A stretch of 13,497 nt of DNA from Moraxellaceae bacterium. Its GTDB lineage: Bacteria > Pseudomonadota > Gammaproteobacteria > Pseudomonadales > Moraxellaceae. Location of the stretch: positions 1 to 13,497 of the forward strand of contig JACMMY010000175.1 in NCBI GenBank assembly GCA_014378805.1, read 5' to 3'. Below, piece after piece: positions 6,434-13,497 of the stretch. The notes below the pieces were generated by a model. The model saw nothing but the letters and a program-made list of their open reading frames with translations, searched no databases and was not told the origin of the DNA. Position numbers and translations under genes: made by a program. Within the stretch, counting starts at the first letter, position 1. Every line of letters starts with the position of its first letter.

Positions 6434-8035
6434 TTAGCCACCGAATTGGTTCATGGTGTTTTTGCTGTCATCACCAGCTTTCAGAGCTTGATCACCAGCA
6501 AAGATTTCTTTGTGATCATCACCGATGTCAGAACCAGCCATCGCTTGGTGCTTAACACATGCAACGCCTTCACGGATTTCTTTACGTTGAACGCCGCCAA
6601 CATAAGCCAACATGCCTTGATCGCCGAAGTAACCTTTTGCAAGCTCATGAGTAGAAAGAGCAGCAGTGTGGTAAGTAGGCAGAGTGATCAAGTGATGGAA
6701 AATGCCCGCTTCACGTGAAGAGTCAGCTTGGAAAGTACGGATACGTTCGTCAGCTTCTTTCGCCAATTCAGTAGCATCATAATCAACGCTCATCAACTTA
6801 GCACGGTCGTATGCAGATACGTCTTTACCAGCAGCAACCATCGCGTCGTACGCTTGTTGACGGAAGTTCAGAGTCCAGTTGAATGATGGGCTGTTGTTAT
6901 AAACCAGCTTAGCATTTGGAATCGTTTGTTTAACACGGTTAACCATGTCAGCGATTTCAGCAACGTTTGGCGTTGCAGTTTCGATCCAGAGCAAGTCAGC
7001 ACCGTTTTGCAAGCTGCTTACACAGTCAAGTACAACGCGGTCGATCTGTGTGTCTGCACGGAACTGGAACAAGCCAGAAGCCAAACGTTTTGGACGATGC
7101 AATTTACCGTCACGCTTGATGAGAACTTCGTCGTCTTGCGCATCAGCAATGTCGATTTCAACAGTGTCTAAGTAGCTGATGTACTGAGAAGCCAAATCAC
7201 CTTTAACGGTCGAAACAGGGATTTTTTGAGTCAAGTCAGCGCCTTCAGAATCAGTACGCGCAACGATGATCCCTTCTTCAACACCCATTTCTAAGAATGC
7301 ATAACGCAATGCATGGATCTTAGCGATGAAGTCTTCATGCGGTACAGTGACTTTACCCGCTTGGTGACCACATTGTTTCGCATCAGAAACTTGGTTTTCG
7401 ATTTGAAGTGCACAAGCACCTGCTTCGATCATTTTCTTAGCAAGTAAGTAAGTCGCTTCGTCGTTACCAAAACCAGCATCGATGTCCGCAATAATTGGAA
7501 CAACGTGAGTTTCGAAACCGTCGATTTGTGCAGTGATTTTAGCTGCTTGAGCTGTGTCGCCTGCTGCGTTTGCTTTTTTCAAAGCACGGAACAAATCGTT
7601 CATTTCTTTCGCATCAGCTTGACGCAAGAATGTGTAGATTTCTGCGATCAACGCTGGAACAGAAGTTTTTTCGTGCATTGATTGGTCTGGTAATGGACCA
7701 AATTCTGAACGAAGTGCTGCAACCATCCAACCTGACAAGTAGATGTATTTTTTGTCAGTTGTACCGAAGTATTTTTTGTTCGCGATCATTTTTTGTTGCG
7801 CGATAAAACCGTGCCAGCAACCTAAAGACTGGGTGTATTTGCTAGAATCAGCATCATAGTCAGCCATATCTTTACGCATGATCGCAGCGGTGTATTTAGC
7901 AATGTCTAAACCAGTTTTGAAACGGTTTTGCATTTGCATGCGCGCTGCATCTTCAGGGCTGATATCTGCCCAAGTGCTACCGAATTTCGCTTTTAATTCG
8001 CGGATTGTATCAATCGCATTGCTGTAATTTGTCAT
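6434..8035 (-). CDS. aceA: Isocitrate lyase (glyoxylate shunt)
   Basis: Cleaves isocitrate to glyoxylate and succinate in the cytoplasm, the first step of the glyoxylate shunt needed for growth on acetate and fatty acids. The 533-residue length and the motif KQCGH (residues 220-224, catalytic Cys222) with following HQAGKVTVPHEDF match the long isocitrate lyase type of Pseudomonas and Acinetobacter rather than the 434-residue E. coli enzyme with KKCGH. Other conserved pieces are ADIDAGFGN (183-191, Mg2+ site), IENQVSDAKQ, VARTDSEG (258-265), NNSPSFNW, and FHHLITLPTYHTAALST near the end. The ATG at 8035 is preceded by AGGA with an eight-base spacer. It is divergent from a LysR-type gene, with 253 bp between the starts. 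The malate synthase gene is not in the window. The gene looks intact. Confidence 0.96.
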   Translation of the reverse strand: MTNYSNAIDTIRELKAKFGSTWADISPEDAARMQMQNRFKTGLDIAKYTAAIMRKDMADYDADSSKYTQSLGCWHGFIAQQKMIANKKYFGTTDKKYIYLSGWMVAALRSEFGPLPDQSMHEKTSVPALIAEIYTFLRQADAKEMNDLFRALKKANAAGDTAQAAKITAQIDGFETHVVPIIADIDAGFGNDEATYLLAKKMIEAGACALQIENQVSDAKQCGHQAGKVTVPHEDFIAKIHALRYAFLEMGVEEGIIVARTDSEGADLTQKIPVSTVKGDLASQYISYLDTVEIDIADAQDDEVLIKRDGKLHRPKRLASGLFQFRADTQIDRVVLDCVSSLQNGADLLWIETATPNVAEIADMVNRVKQTIPNAKLVYNNSPSFNWTLNFRQQAYDAMVAAGKDVSAYDRAKLMSVDYDATELAKEADERIRTFQADSSREAGIFHHLITLPTYHTAALSTHELAKGYFGDQGMLAYVGGVQRKEIREGVACVKHQAMAGSDIGDDHKEIFAGDQALKAGDDSKNTMNQFGG

Positions 8036-8126
8036 GACATCTTCCTATCTGGAGGTAGAGGGATTTGAAATAGCGTAAATCGCAAATTTTCTTGAATACT
8101 GTTGCTCTGATGAGAGCTTCGATGAA

Positions 8127-8214
8127 CTTATCAATAGTAGATATTCGGGATAAGAAATCTACGTGTGCGGATAATAAGTTGATCAAATGAAGAATAAAAG
8201 AAAACCTTATTACA
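8127..8214. promoter_or_regulatory. CTTAT-type half-site cluster between aceA and the LysR gene
   Basis: Four related half-sites lie in the divergent region: CTTATC (8127-8132) and its inverse GATAAG (8149-8154), then TAATAAG (8172-8178) and its inverse CTTATTA (8206-8212). The first pair has a 22-bp centre-to-centre spacing, about two helical turns. The cluster lies 90-180 bp upstream of aceA and just before the proposed LysR-gene promoter. A regulator dimer or tetramer binding there could control both genes. No binding protein can be assigned from sequence alone. Confidence 0.35.
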
Positions 8215-8221
8215 GATCTTG

Positions 8222-8250
8222 TTGGGCGATTCTACTTTTTATGGCATAAT
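8222..8250 (+). promoter_or_regulatory. Candidate promoter of the LysR-type gene
   Basis: TTGGGC (8222-8227), a 17-bp spacer, then CATAAT (8245-8250), with TG one base before the -10, giving an extended -10 form. It lies about 40 bp upstream of the start codon. The -35 is weak, so the extended -10 carries the call. Confidence 0.4.
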
Positions 8251-8288
8251 TTAGCTAATTTATCAGTTTAATCTTCGGTATTTATTTC

Positions 8289-9278
8289 ATGAATCTTGAG
8301 CGTGTTGATCTTAATCTTCTCATCTATCTTGATGTTTTATTAAGAGAAAAAAATGTCACGCGCGCAGCCGAGCAGTTGGGTGTCACTCAGCCCGCGATGA
8401 GCAATATTTTACGTCGCTTACGTACTTTGTTCAATGATCCGCTGCTTATTCGCTCATCAGAAGGCATGACGCCGACTGAGCGAGCACTCGAATTACAGCC
8501 GCTGATTCGTGAGGTACTCGCTGATTTATCTCAGATTTTAGAGCCGCGCACTGAATTTCGTCCGTATACCAGTGCGCGTGTTTTCCGCATCATGACCAGT
8601 GATTATGCCGAAGCGACCTTGGTTCCACGCTTAGTGAAGGCCATGCGTTCGGAAGCGCCGAATGTAGTGCTTGATTTCCTCACGCCATCCGATGTGTCTT
8701 ATCGTGATATGGAGCAGGGTAAAGTCGATTTGGCGATCAATCGCTTTAACGAAATTCCACAAAGCTTCCATCAAGTTTTGGTTTGGCGCGATAGTTTTAG
8801 CTGTTTGCTGAATCATAAAAGCCCAAGTCTTGAACAGTTCAATTTGAAAAGCTATTTAGAAGCACAGCATATCTGGGTCAGTAAAACGGGTATGGGCGTG
8901 GGCTTTGGTGTCAATCCTGAAAAATCTGGAGGCTTGGGTTGGATTGATCAGGCACTTGAGCGGATTGGGCAGAAACGTAAGATTAGTATTTTTACACGTC
9001 ATTACCAAACACCGGGTTTGATTGCGGCAAATGCTGATTTAATCGCGACGTTACCAACGCGAGTTGCGCGTTTAAATGCAGACCATCCGCGTGTTGTGAT
9101 CAAAGATCCACCGTTCTACATCCCAGAGTTTGAATTGAAAATGGCTTGGGGGCCGCTCTTACATCATCATCCTGCGCATCGTTGGTTACGTCAGTTGATT
9201 ATGTTTGTCGCACGCCAGATTGTGGAAGAAGAGCGTAAGGATGGGTTGTCGATGGCGGAAGGGTTTCCGTATTATTGA
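8289..9278 (+). CDS. LysR-type transcriptional regulator, divergent from aceA
   Basis: A 329-residue DNA-binding regulator. The N-terminal winged helix-turn-helix is clear: VDLNLLIYLDVLLREKNVTR, then AAEQLGVTQPAMSNILRRLR (recognition helix about residues 34-50) and LFNDPLLIRSSEGMTPTERA. The remainder, from about residue 90, is the periplasmic-binding-like co-inducer domain (VFRIMTSDYAE, DLAINRF, HRWLRQLIMF). Its opening resembles the NodD/NahR-like branch of the family. The ATG at 8289 is the first Met. There is no convincing ribosome-binding site before it (CGGTATTTATTTC), so translation may be modest. LysR-type proteins commonly control the divergent neighbour, so regulation of aceA is the natural guess. 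The usual T-N11-A operator is not obvious, but CTTAT half-sites lie between the two genes. The ligand is unknown; an intermediate of acetate or fatty acid use would make sense but is speculation. Confidence 0.92.
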   Translation: MNLERVDLNLLIYLDVLLREKNVTRAAEQLGVTQPAMSNILRRLRTLFNDPLLIRSSEGMTPTERALELQPLIREVLADLSQILEPRTEFRPYTSARVFRIMTSDYAEATLVPRLVKAMRSEAPNVVLDFLTPSDVSYRDMEQGKVDLAINRFNEIPQSFHQVLVWRDSFSCLLNHKSPSLEQFNLKSYLEAQHIWVSKTGMGVGFGVNPEKSGGLGWIDQALERIGQKRKISIFTRHYQTPGLIAANADLIATLPTRVARLNADHPRVVIKDPPFYIPEFELKMAWGPLLHHHPAHRWLRQLIMFVARQIVEEERKDGLSMAEGFPYY

Positions 9279-9295
9279 TTTTCTTTTTTTTAGAG

Positions 9296-9402
9296 TCAAA
9301 AGCAAATCCCTCCCTTTGAAGCAGTGCTTCAAACCCATTTGCAAAGGGAGGAGCTTTTCTCCCTCCTTAGAAAAAGGAGGTTTGGGGAGGATTTGCTTTT
9401 GA
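9296..9402. repeat. Palindromic repeat element with three nested hairpins
   Basis: Ends TCAAAAGCAAATCC (9296-9309) and GGATTTGCTTTTGA (9389-9402) are perfect 14-bp inverted arms. Inside, CTCCCTTTG (9310-9318) pairs with CAAAGGGAG (9342-9350), enclosing a tight TTTGAAGC/GCTTCAAA hairpin (9315-9322 with 9326-9333, sharing bases with the previous arm). CCTCCTT (9362-9368) pairs with AAGGAGG (9374-9380). The whole is 107 bp, non-coding, and lies between the convergent LysR gene and rsmD. It looks like a mobile-type or REP-like palindromic unit of the kind scattered in Acinetobacter-type genomes, and it probably also stops transcription. No direct repeat flanks were confirmed. The rest of 9279-9445 shows nothing but a T run at 9284-9291. 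Confidence 0.7.
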
Positions 9403-9445
9403 TCTTAAGTAACAACTTACAGATAAGTGAACGACCTAAAAAACT

Positions 9446-9994
9446 CTAAACAACCTTCCTTTCAAATAATCCTGCAACCACACTGCCAGCCTTCGTCTGT
9501 TTCTTCAACTCCCAATGCGCTGGTAATCCGAGCGTTTCAAATGCGCGATCCGCTTCAACATAAATCAAAGCCCGTTCACTCAGCTTGCCATCATAAAGCT
9601 GTGCGAGTTCAGCCCATAAATTCAGCGAGTAGGGTGGGTCTAAAAACAAGAGATCAAAAGTGCCTTCAACTTTGCTAGCTGCATTTTGAGCGGTTAAGTT
9701 TAAAATCTTACCTAAATCCGATTGAAGTTCAGACAGCGTTCTTTGCAATTGAATCGCTTGTTGTTTATTAGGCTCAATCAGTGTGCAGTGTATTGCGCCA
9801 CGTGATAACGCCTCCAATCCCAATGCACCACTACCCGCACATAGATCGAGAACGCGACGTCCTGCCACATCCCACATGAGCCAGTTAAACAATGTTTCGC
9901 GGACGCGATCAGGTGTCGGACGCAATCCTTCGATACTTTCAAAGCGGATGATTCGACGTTTCCATGCACCGCCGATGATACGAAGTTGATTCAT
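9446..9994 (-). CDS. rsmD: 16S rRNA (guanine966-N2)-methyltransferase RsmD
   Basis: Uses S-adenosylmethionine to methylate N2 of G966 in helix 31 of 16S rRNA, acting on the assembling 30S subunit. The 182-residue protein has the family start LRIIGGAWKRRIIRF, the segment LRPTPDRVRETLFNWL (residues 24-39), SAM motif I VLDLCAGSGALGLEALSRGA (48-67), acidic E74 after beta 2, and the catalytic DPPY (119-122). The ATG at 9994 lies six bases after the mrdA stop codon on the same strand. Its ribosome-binding region (AGGA ... GAG) overlaps the mrdA 3' end, so the two are co-transcribed and translation may be coupled. The partner seen beside rsmD in many bacteria is coaD or ftsY, neither of which is here. 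The gene is intact. Confidence 0.95.
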   Translation of the reverse strand: MNQLRIIGGAWKRRIIRFESIEGLRPTPDRVRETLFNWLMWDVAGRRVLDLCAGSGALGLEALSRGAIHCTLIEPNKQQAIQLQRTLSELQSDLGKILNLTAQNAASKVEGTFDLLFLDPPYSLNLWAELAQLYDGKLSERALIYVEADRAFETLGLPAHWELKKQTKAGSVVAGLFERKVV

Positions 9995-10000
9995 CTCGAT

Positions 10001-11998
10001 TTAGTCCTGTGCATTGACGATTTTAGGTGCAGGTTTTGCTTTAGCGGCAGTTATAGTGATCGCGCTGACTCCGTGAATCGGCAGTCCTGCGCTCATGAGT
10101 CCACTATCGACAGGCAGTGGTTCAGGCTTAATTGGGTTTTTAATCCGTTGTATTAAATAATAATCAAACATAACGCGAGCGATCGGCGCAGCGACGGATG
10201 CGCCAAATCCACCATTTTCCACAATAATTGAAATGCTGATCTGTGGATCATCTGCAGGCGCAAAAGCGGTAAACAAGGCATGGTCGTGCTGACGTTTAGA
10301 GATCGCAGATGCATCATATTTTTTACCTTGTGCAATCCCAACAACCTGCGCAGTACCTGTTTTCCCTGCAATTCGATAGCCCCTCAATCCATAACCTATC
10401 CTCGCTGCTGTGCCATGCTCGATAACGCCGACCATCGCCTCGCGCATATTGATCCAGTCATCCGCAGTCCCTTTAAAGTCGATCATTCCCTCGAATTTAT
10501 TGGGTACGACGAAGGGTTTTTGGCCTTTTGTGGTGAGCAAAAGGTGAGGCGTCACAATATGACCTTGGTTCGCAATAATGGATGTTGCTTTGGCGAGTTG
10601 GAGCGGCGAAGCTAAGAAGTAGCCTTGACCAATCCCCAGCGAAATGGTCTCGCCAGGCAGCCACTTGCTGTGACGTTTATCGCTTTTCCATTCGGGTGAG
10701 GGATATAGTCCGCTTTTTTCACCAGGTAAATCGATCCCTGTTTTGTTGCCAAAACCAAATTTTGTCATCCAGTCGTGCATTCGATCAATACCGAGACGAT
10801 AGGCTAAAACATAATAGAAGGTATCACATGACGCCGCGACTGATTTTGCGAGATCGACGACCCCATGCCCCCCTTTAACGTCATCGCGGAATTGGTGAGA
10901 GTCGCCTGGTAGGTGGAATGAGCCGCTATCATAAATTTTGGATGACCAATCGATTAATCCATAATGGATGCCACCAAGTCCTTCGATGGGCTTGATGGTT
11001 GAGCCGGGCGGATAGAGTCCTTGCAAAACACGGTTAAATAAGGGCTGTTCTGGGTCATCACGAAGCGCCGAATATGCTTCTGATTTAATGCCAGCGATAA
11101 ACGGATTTGGATCAAACGATGGATTACTGACAAAAGCCAATATTTCGCCAGTCTTTGGATTCATCGCAACGACTGCCCCTCGACGTCCAGCAAGCTGATC
11201 GTGTGCAACTTTTTGTAATCCATAGTCGATGGAGAGATAGAGATCATCGCCACGTTTGGCATCGGTTTTGCCGAGTTGCCGAATCACTTCGCCATGCGCA
11301 TTTGCTTCGATGTATTGATAACCAGGAATGCCATGCAGCAAATCCTCATAATACTTTTCAATCCCAATTTTTCCAATTAAATCAGTTCCTGCATACGCAT
11401 TTTTATCTAATGTTGCTTGTTCTTTTTCATTAATACGCCCCACATAACCAATGACATGCGCAAATAAATCACCGTATGGATAGAACCGTGTCATTTTGGT
11501 TTGAATCGACACTTTAGGGAACTCTTGTTTTCGTTCACTAAAGCGAGCTATTTGCGACTCGTTCAGGTCTATTTTAAGTGCAATTGGATTCAGTTGTGCA
11601 CCAGTCACTTTAGCGCGTGCGGTAAAGCGATCTATATCATCTTTTGTCAGATCCAATACTGGTGTTAAACGAGTGAGCGTTTGCTGGATATCTTTCATAT
11701 CATCTAAGTTAACCATTACCGTAAAAATCGGATGATTATCGGCAAGTAGGATGCCATTTCGATCGTAAATATAGCCCCGCGTTGGAGGGATGGCTTGGAG
11801 TTTGATTCTATTTTTATTAGATTCAGTCGAAAAATGATCGTATTGCTGGATTTGTAAATGAGCATAACGCGCTAAAAGTATGCAAAAACAGACCACAACT
11901 AATATGAGTGCTGTAAAGATACGCGAACGAAATAGGTCACGTTCGCTAACAGTGTCTTTAAGTGGGGTAGGTCTTTTGATTCTGGAGAAACGCGTCAT
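10001..11998 (-). CDS. mrdA: Penicillin-binding protein 2 (peptidoglycan D,D-transpeptidase MrdA)
   Basis: Transpeptidase of the rod-elongation machine that cross-links peptidoglycan during lateral wall growth and is a beta-lactam target. It is anchored by one membrane helix (residues about 27-46), with the rest periplasmic. Seen in order: NKNRIKLQAIPPTRGYIYDRNG (62-82, pedestal start), ENGG near the end, and the three active-site motifs STIK (333-336, nucleophile Ser333), SCD (390-392, the SxN/SxD motif) and KTGTA (546-550). Length 665 suits the family (E. coli 633), with an extra Ala/Lys/Pro-rich tail. I prefer the ATG at 11998. The frame opens at a TTG at 12058, but its 20 additional residues resemble no PBP2 start; ribosome-binding signals are weak for both. 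It is followed directly by rsmD. The rodA gene that usually follows mrdA in Gammaproteobacteria is absent. Confidence 0.95.
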   Translation of the reverse strand: MTRFSRIKRPTPLKDTVSERDLFRSRIFTALILVVVCFCILLARYAHLQIQQYDHFSTESNKNRIKLQAIPPTRGYIYDRNGILLADNHPIFTVMVNLDDMKDIQQTLTRLTPVLDLTKDDIDRFTARAKVTGAQLNPIALKIDLNESQIARFSERKQEFPKVSIQTKMTRFYPYGDLFAHVIGYVGRINEKEQATLDKNAYAGTDLIGKIGIEKYYEDLLHGIPGYQYIEANAHGEVIRQLGKTDAKRGDDLYLSIDYGLQKVAHDQLAGRRGAVVAMNPKTGEILAFVSNPSFDPNPFIAGIKSEAYSALRDDPEQPLFNRVLQGLYPPGSTIKPIEGLGGIHYGLIDWSSKIYDSGSFHLPGDSHQFRDDVKGGHGVVDLAKSVAASCDTFYYVLAYRLGIDRMHDWMTKFGFGNKTGIDLPGEKSGLYPSPEWKSDKRHSKWLPGETISLGIGQGYFLASPLQLAKATSIIANQGHIVTPHLLLTTKGQKPFVVPNKFEGMIDFKGTADDWINMREAMVGVIEHGTAARIGYGLRGYRIAGKTGTAQVVGIAQGKKYDASAISKRQHDHALFTAFAPADDPQISISIIVENGGFGASVAAPIARVMFDYYLIQRIKNPIKPEPLPVDSGLMSAGLPIHGVSAITITAAKAKPAPKIVNAQD

Positions 11999-12358
11999 GG
12001 TTGGCCGCAAACAGGTGATGTGACAGAGTCGGGCATTCACCTGCTCTAAAGCCTGCAAGTGTAACGATCTGAGCTTGCCCTGACAATCTACATTCAGTGA
12101 ACACAGCGCGATTCAGAGCATGTCAAAAGATGAGCTTAAGATTGAAGGTCAACTAAATTTTCGACCGAACTGATCATGTCTCCTTGATTAAATTATTACG
12201 TAAACCCTACCCGCGCTGTCTAACGAAGACTGAGCAATGATGAGATTTGCGATTAAGGAATACGTGATTGGCAGTTTTTGTGCTTTAAAGCCGCGTGTTT
12301 TCTGTTAAAGTTAGCCCTCGTATGACTATCATATCGTCTAAATCAGTGTCTTTAATAG

Positions 12359-12381
12359 ATAAGCGTAGTGTAAACGCTTAT
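12359..12381. promoter_or_regulatory. Perfect 8-bp inverted repeat, candidate operator
   Basis: ATAAGCGT (12359-12366) and ACGCTTAT (12374-12381) around a 7-nt centre, directly upstream of and touching the proposed -35 of the exported-protein gene. There is no T run after it, so it is more likely an operator for a dimeric regulator than a terminator. The regulator is unknown. Confidence 0.45.
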
Positions 12382-12413
12382 TTGACCCATGATTTTTGAT
12401 GAAAATCTATAAT
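12382..12413 (+). promoter_or_regulatory. Candidate promoter of the exported-protein gene
   Basis: A consensus TATAAT (12408-12413) with TTGACC (12382-12387) upstream. The 20-bp spacer is longer than the ideal 17, so the -35 pairing is doubtful and may need an activator. It lies 50 bp before the start codon. Confidence 0.5.
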
Positions 12414-12463
12414 GATGTCGCAGACTGCGGATTAATTACAAAGCTATTATGGAGAGGTAATTC

Positions 12464-13126
12464 ATGGAATCAATGGTAGGATCCAAGATAATGATGTCAA
12501 ATAAGTATAAAAATACATCCATTATTTCACGTGTTTCATTCTCTACTCTCAACGCGCTCATGTTGGTCGGTTGTTTTGCAGCAACTTCATTGGTTTATGC
12601 CGAGGATGCAGCACCAGAAACAAAATCAAAGAGTATGCTGAGTTCGGCAGGTTCTGCGATGGACTCAACCATTGATTACTTAGGCTTTAACCATACGCGA
12701 ATCGATGATTTGCATCAGGTTTATGTTGGTGTGGGTGATACCAATTCTTTACTGCATATTTACGCAGATGCGCCTACTCATTTTGGTCATGTCTACGCTA
12801 AAGTTGGACAGTTCTTTGATGGTAAGGATATTGCGGCACAAGTCGGTTTCCGTTTGCCATACGATTATGAAAATGCAAAAAATAATAATGGTATTTATTT
12901 TGGTGCTTACGCGGGTCACATCGAAAATAGCAGCGTAGCCACTGTGCGAAAAAATCGTTTGGGCGCAGCGATCGAAATGTCATATTTATTTTTGAACAAA
13001 ACCAGTTTGACTGCGGTCAGTGTTTCATTAGGCGGTGCTCAAACTGAAAAAACGGGTAATGCTGATCAGCAAAAAATCACACCTATTATTATGTTTGGTT
13101 TGAGCTGGGGCTACGGATTATTTTAA
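12464..13126 (+). CDS. Small exported protein, probable outer-membrane beta-barrel
   Basis: I do not recognise the family. The 220-residue protein begins with a polar n-region of about 25 residues and a hydrophobic core (LNALMLVGCFAATSLVYA), with a signal peptidase I site after VYA (46/47). A lipobox-like LVGC (34-37) inside the core makes a lipoprotein reading possible but less likely, because hydrophobic sequence continues after it. The mature part alternates polar and hydrophobic residues in strand-like runs (HQVYVGVGD, FGHVYAKVGQFF, IAAQVGFRL, GIYFGAYAGHI, RLGAAIEMSYLFL, LTAVSVSLGGA, ITPIIMFGLSWGYGLF) and ends in Phe, the classic C-terminal signal for outer-membrane assembly. About eight strands would fit. 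The ATG at 12464 has GGAGAGG six bases upstream; a later ATG at 12491 has AGGA and would give a more normal signal peptide. It is preceded by an inverted repeat and a good -10. Confidence 0.7.
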   Translation: MESMVGSKIMMSNKYKNTSIISRVSFSTLNALMLVGCFAATSLVYAEDAAPETKSKSMLSSAGSAMDSTIDYLGFNHTRIDDLHQVYVGVGDTNSLLHIYADAPTHFGHVYAKVGQFFDGKDIAAQVGFRLPYDYENAKNNNGIYFGAYAGHIENSSVATVRKNRLGAAIEMSYLFLNKTSLTAVSVSLGGAQTEKTGNADQQKITPIIMFGLSWGYGLF

Positions 13127-13247
13127 GCATAAAATCGCGAATGAAGATTAAGTACTGCACGGTTATCATCGATAAAACCGCAGTGATTTAACGCAACTCT
13201 CATGATTATAAAGTAATGTAAATTATACCAATAGAATAGGATTTACC

Positions 13248-13497
13248 ATGTTTTCTAGTGTTTGGCAAATTCTCGTTGAACGCCTCAATGATGTGTTGAG
13301 TGGCGAGCACTTTTGGGTCTATGTGACGATCGCGCCTGTTGCGGCCATTGTGACTTGGATGCATGTGTGGATGGCATTAAACATGATGTTCTATCCCATT
13401 AAGTTTTTTGGGGTTCGCTTGGGGCCAATACCTCTTGGCTGGCAAGGCATTGTGCCGCGGAAAGCAGGTAAAATATCAGGCATCATCGTCGATCAGA
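13248..13497 (+). CDS. DUF445 family membrane protein, 3' part cut off by window edge
   Basis: An open frame from the ATG at 13248 runs off the right edge after 83 codons. AGGA at 13238-13241 is six bases before the start. The protein opens with a short amphipathic stretch (MFSSVWQILVERLNDVL), then one hydrophobic helix (VYVTIAPVAAIVTWMHVWMA), followed by ALNMMFYPIKFFGVR and PLGWQGIVPRKAGKISGIIVD. The FYPIKF and GWQGIVPRKA segments are the hallmark of the DUF445 family, inner-membrane proteins of about 400 residues with a long soluble part, whose job is not established. It lies 121 bp after the exported-protein gene on the same strand. That gap has an imperfect hairpin (13159-13180) but no clear terminator, so readthrough is possible. 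Confidence 0.85.
   Translation, partial: MFSSVWQILVERLNDVLSGEHFWVYVTIAPVAAIVTWMHVWMALNMMFYPIKFFGVRLGPIPLGWQGIVPRKAGKISGIIVDQ

Larger units (their letters stand above)
12059..12463. other. 405-bp divergent intergenic region, no gene seen
   Basis: It lies between mrdA (-) and the exported-protein gene (+) and must hold both promoters. On the minus strand a perfect TTGACA (complement of 12121-12126) is present, but the 17-bp-spaced -10 (TGTTCA) is poor. On the plus strand a strong -10 and an inverted repeat are described separately. Frames of 13 to 23 codons occur but lack properly spaced ribosome-binding sites. No tRNA or obvious ncRNA fold was recognised. Confidence 0.5.

Noticed and set aside
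10280..10615. 111-codon open frame on the plus strand
   Set aside because: It is antisense to the well-supported mrdA and has no family features.
11999..12058. TTG start giving 20 more residues of PBP2
   Set aside because: The added stretch does not look like a PBP2 start or membrane anchor; the Met at 11998 fits the family.
12136..12185. 13-codon minus-strand peptide (MISSVENLVDLQS) after AAGGAG, as an mrdA leader
   Set aside because: The Shine-Dalgarno-like AAGGAG is only two bases from the ATG, too close to work well, and nothing else supports a leader peptide.
12237..12308. 23-codon plus-strand frame in the gap before the exported-protein gene
   Set aside because: There is no convincing ribosome-binding site and no recognisable composition.
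13159..13180. Hairpin after the exported-protein gene as a terminator
   Set aside because: The stem is imperfect (two unpaired A) and no T run follows.

Overview
The window looks like a chromosomal stretch from a gammaproteobacterium of moderate-to-low GC content, most likely a member of the Moraxellaceae (an Acinetobacter relative). The basis is the long isocitrate lyase of the Pseudomonas/Acinetobacter type (533 residues, KQCGH active-site motif) and a PBP2 whose N-terminal half resembles the Acinetobacter protein. This is family resemblance judged from memory, not a database result. The window starts inside one gene and ends inside another. I see no tRNA, rRNA, CRISPR array, transposase or prophage gene.

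Left part (1-4234): a cut-off gene for a DOMON-like domain protein (-); a very small lipoprotein gene (+) ending in a terminator that can work both ways; a membrane fatty acid desaturase (-); an unrecognised 327-residue protein with an Ala-rich amphipathic N-terminal half (-); and an orphan GspF/PilC-like (T2SF) membrane protein gene (+) broken by one in-frame TAA. The 190 bp between the desaturase and the 327-residue protein holds two perfect 9-bp inverted repeats, each with a 24-nt spacer. A pair of REP-type hairpins in opposite orientation (4044-4191) closes this part.

Middle part (4235-9402): an AT-rich gene for a NERD nuclease fused to a superfamily 1 helicase (-), isocitrate lyase aceA (-), and a divergent LysR-type regulator (+). 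The aceA/lysR gap carries several CTTAT-type half-sites and is the likely shared control region of the glyoxylate shunt enzyme and its neighbour. The helicase follows aceA on the same strand but is separated from it by a strong terminator, so it is probably a separate unit and possibly acquired. It is the best candidate for an immunity-related gene here. A 107-bp palindromic element lies between the convergent lysR and rsmD genes.

Right part (9446-13497): mrdA (PBP2, cell elongation) and rsmD (16S rRNA m2G966 methyltransferase) form a tight two-gene unit on the minus strand, without the rodA gene that often accompanies mrdA. After a 405-bp gap come a gene for a small unrecognised exported protein with outer-membrane barrel features (+) and the start of a DUF445 membrane protein gene (+). 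Most of the region is ordinary housekeeping. The points of interest are the NERD-helicase, the nonsense-split T2SF gene, the paired inverted repeats beside the desaturase, and the unrecognised proteins.
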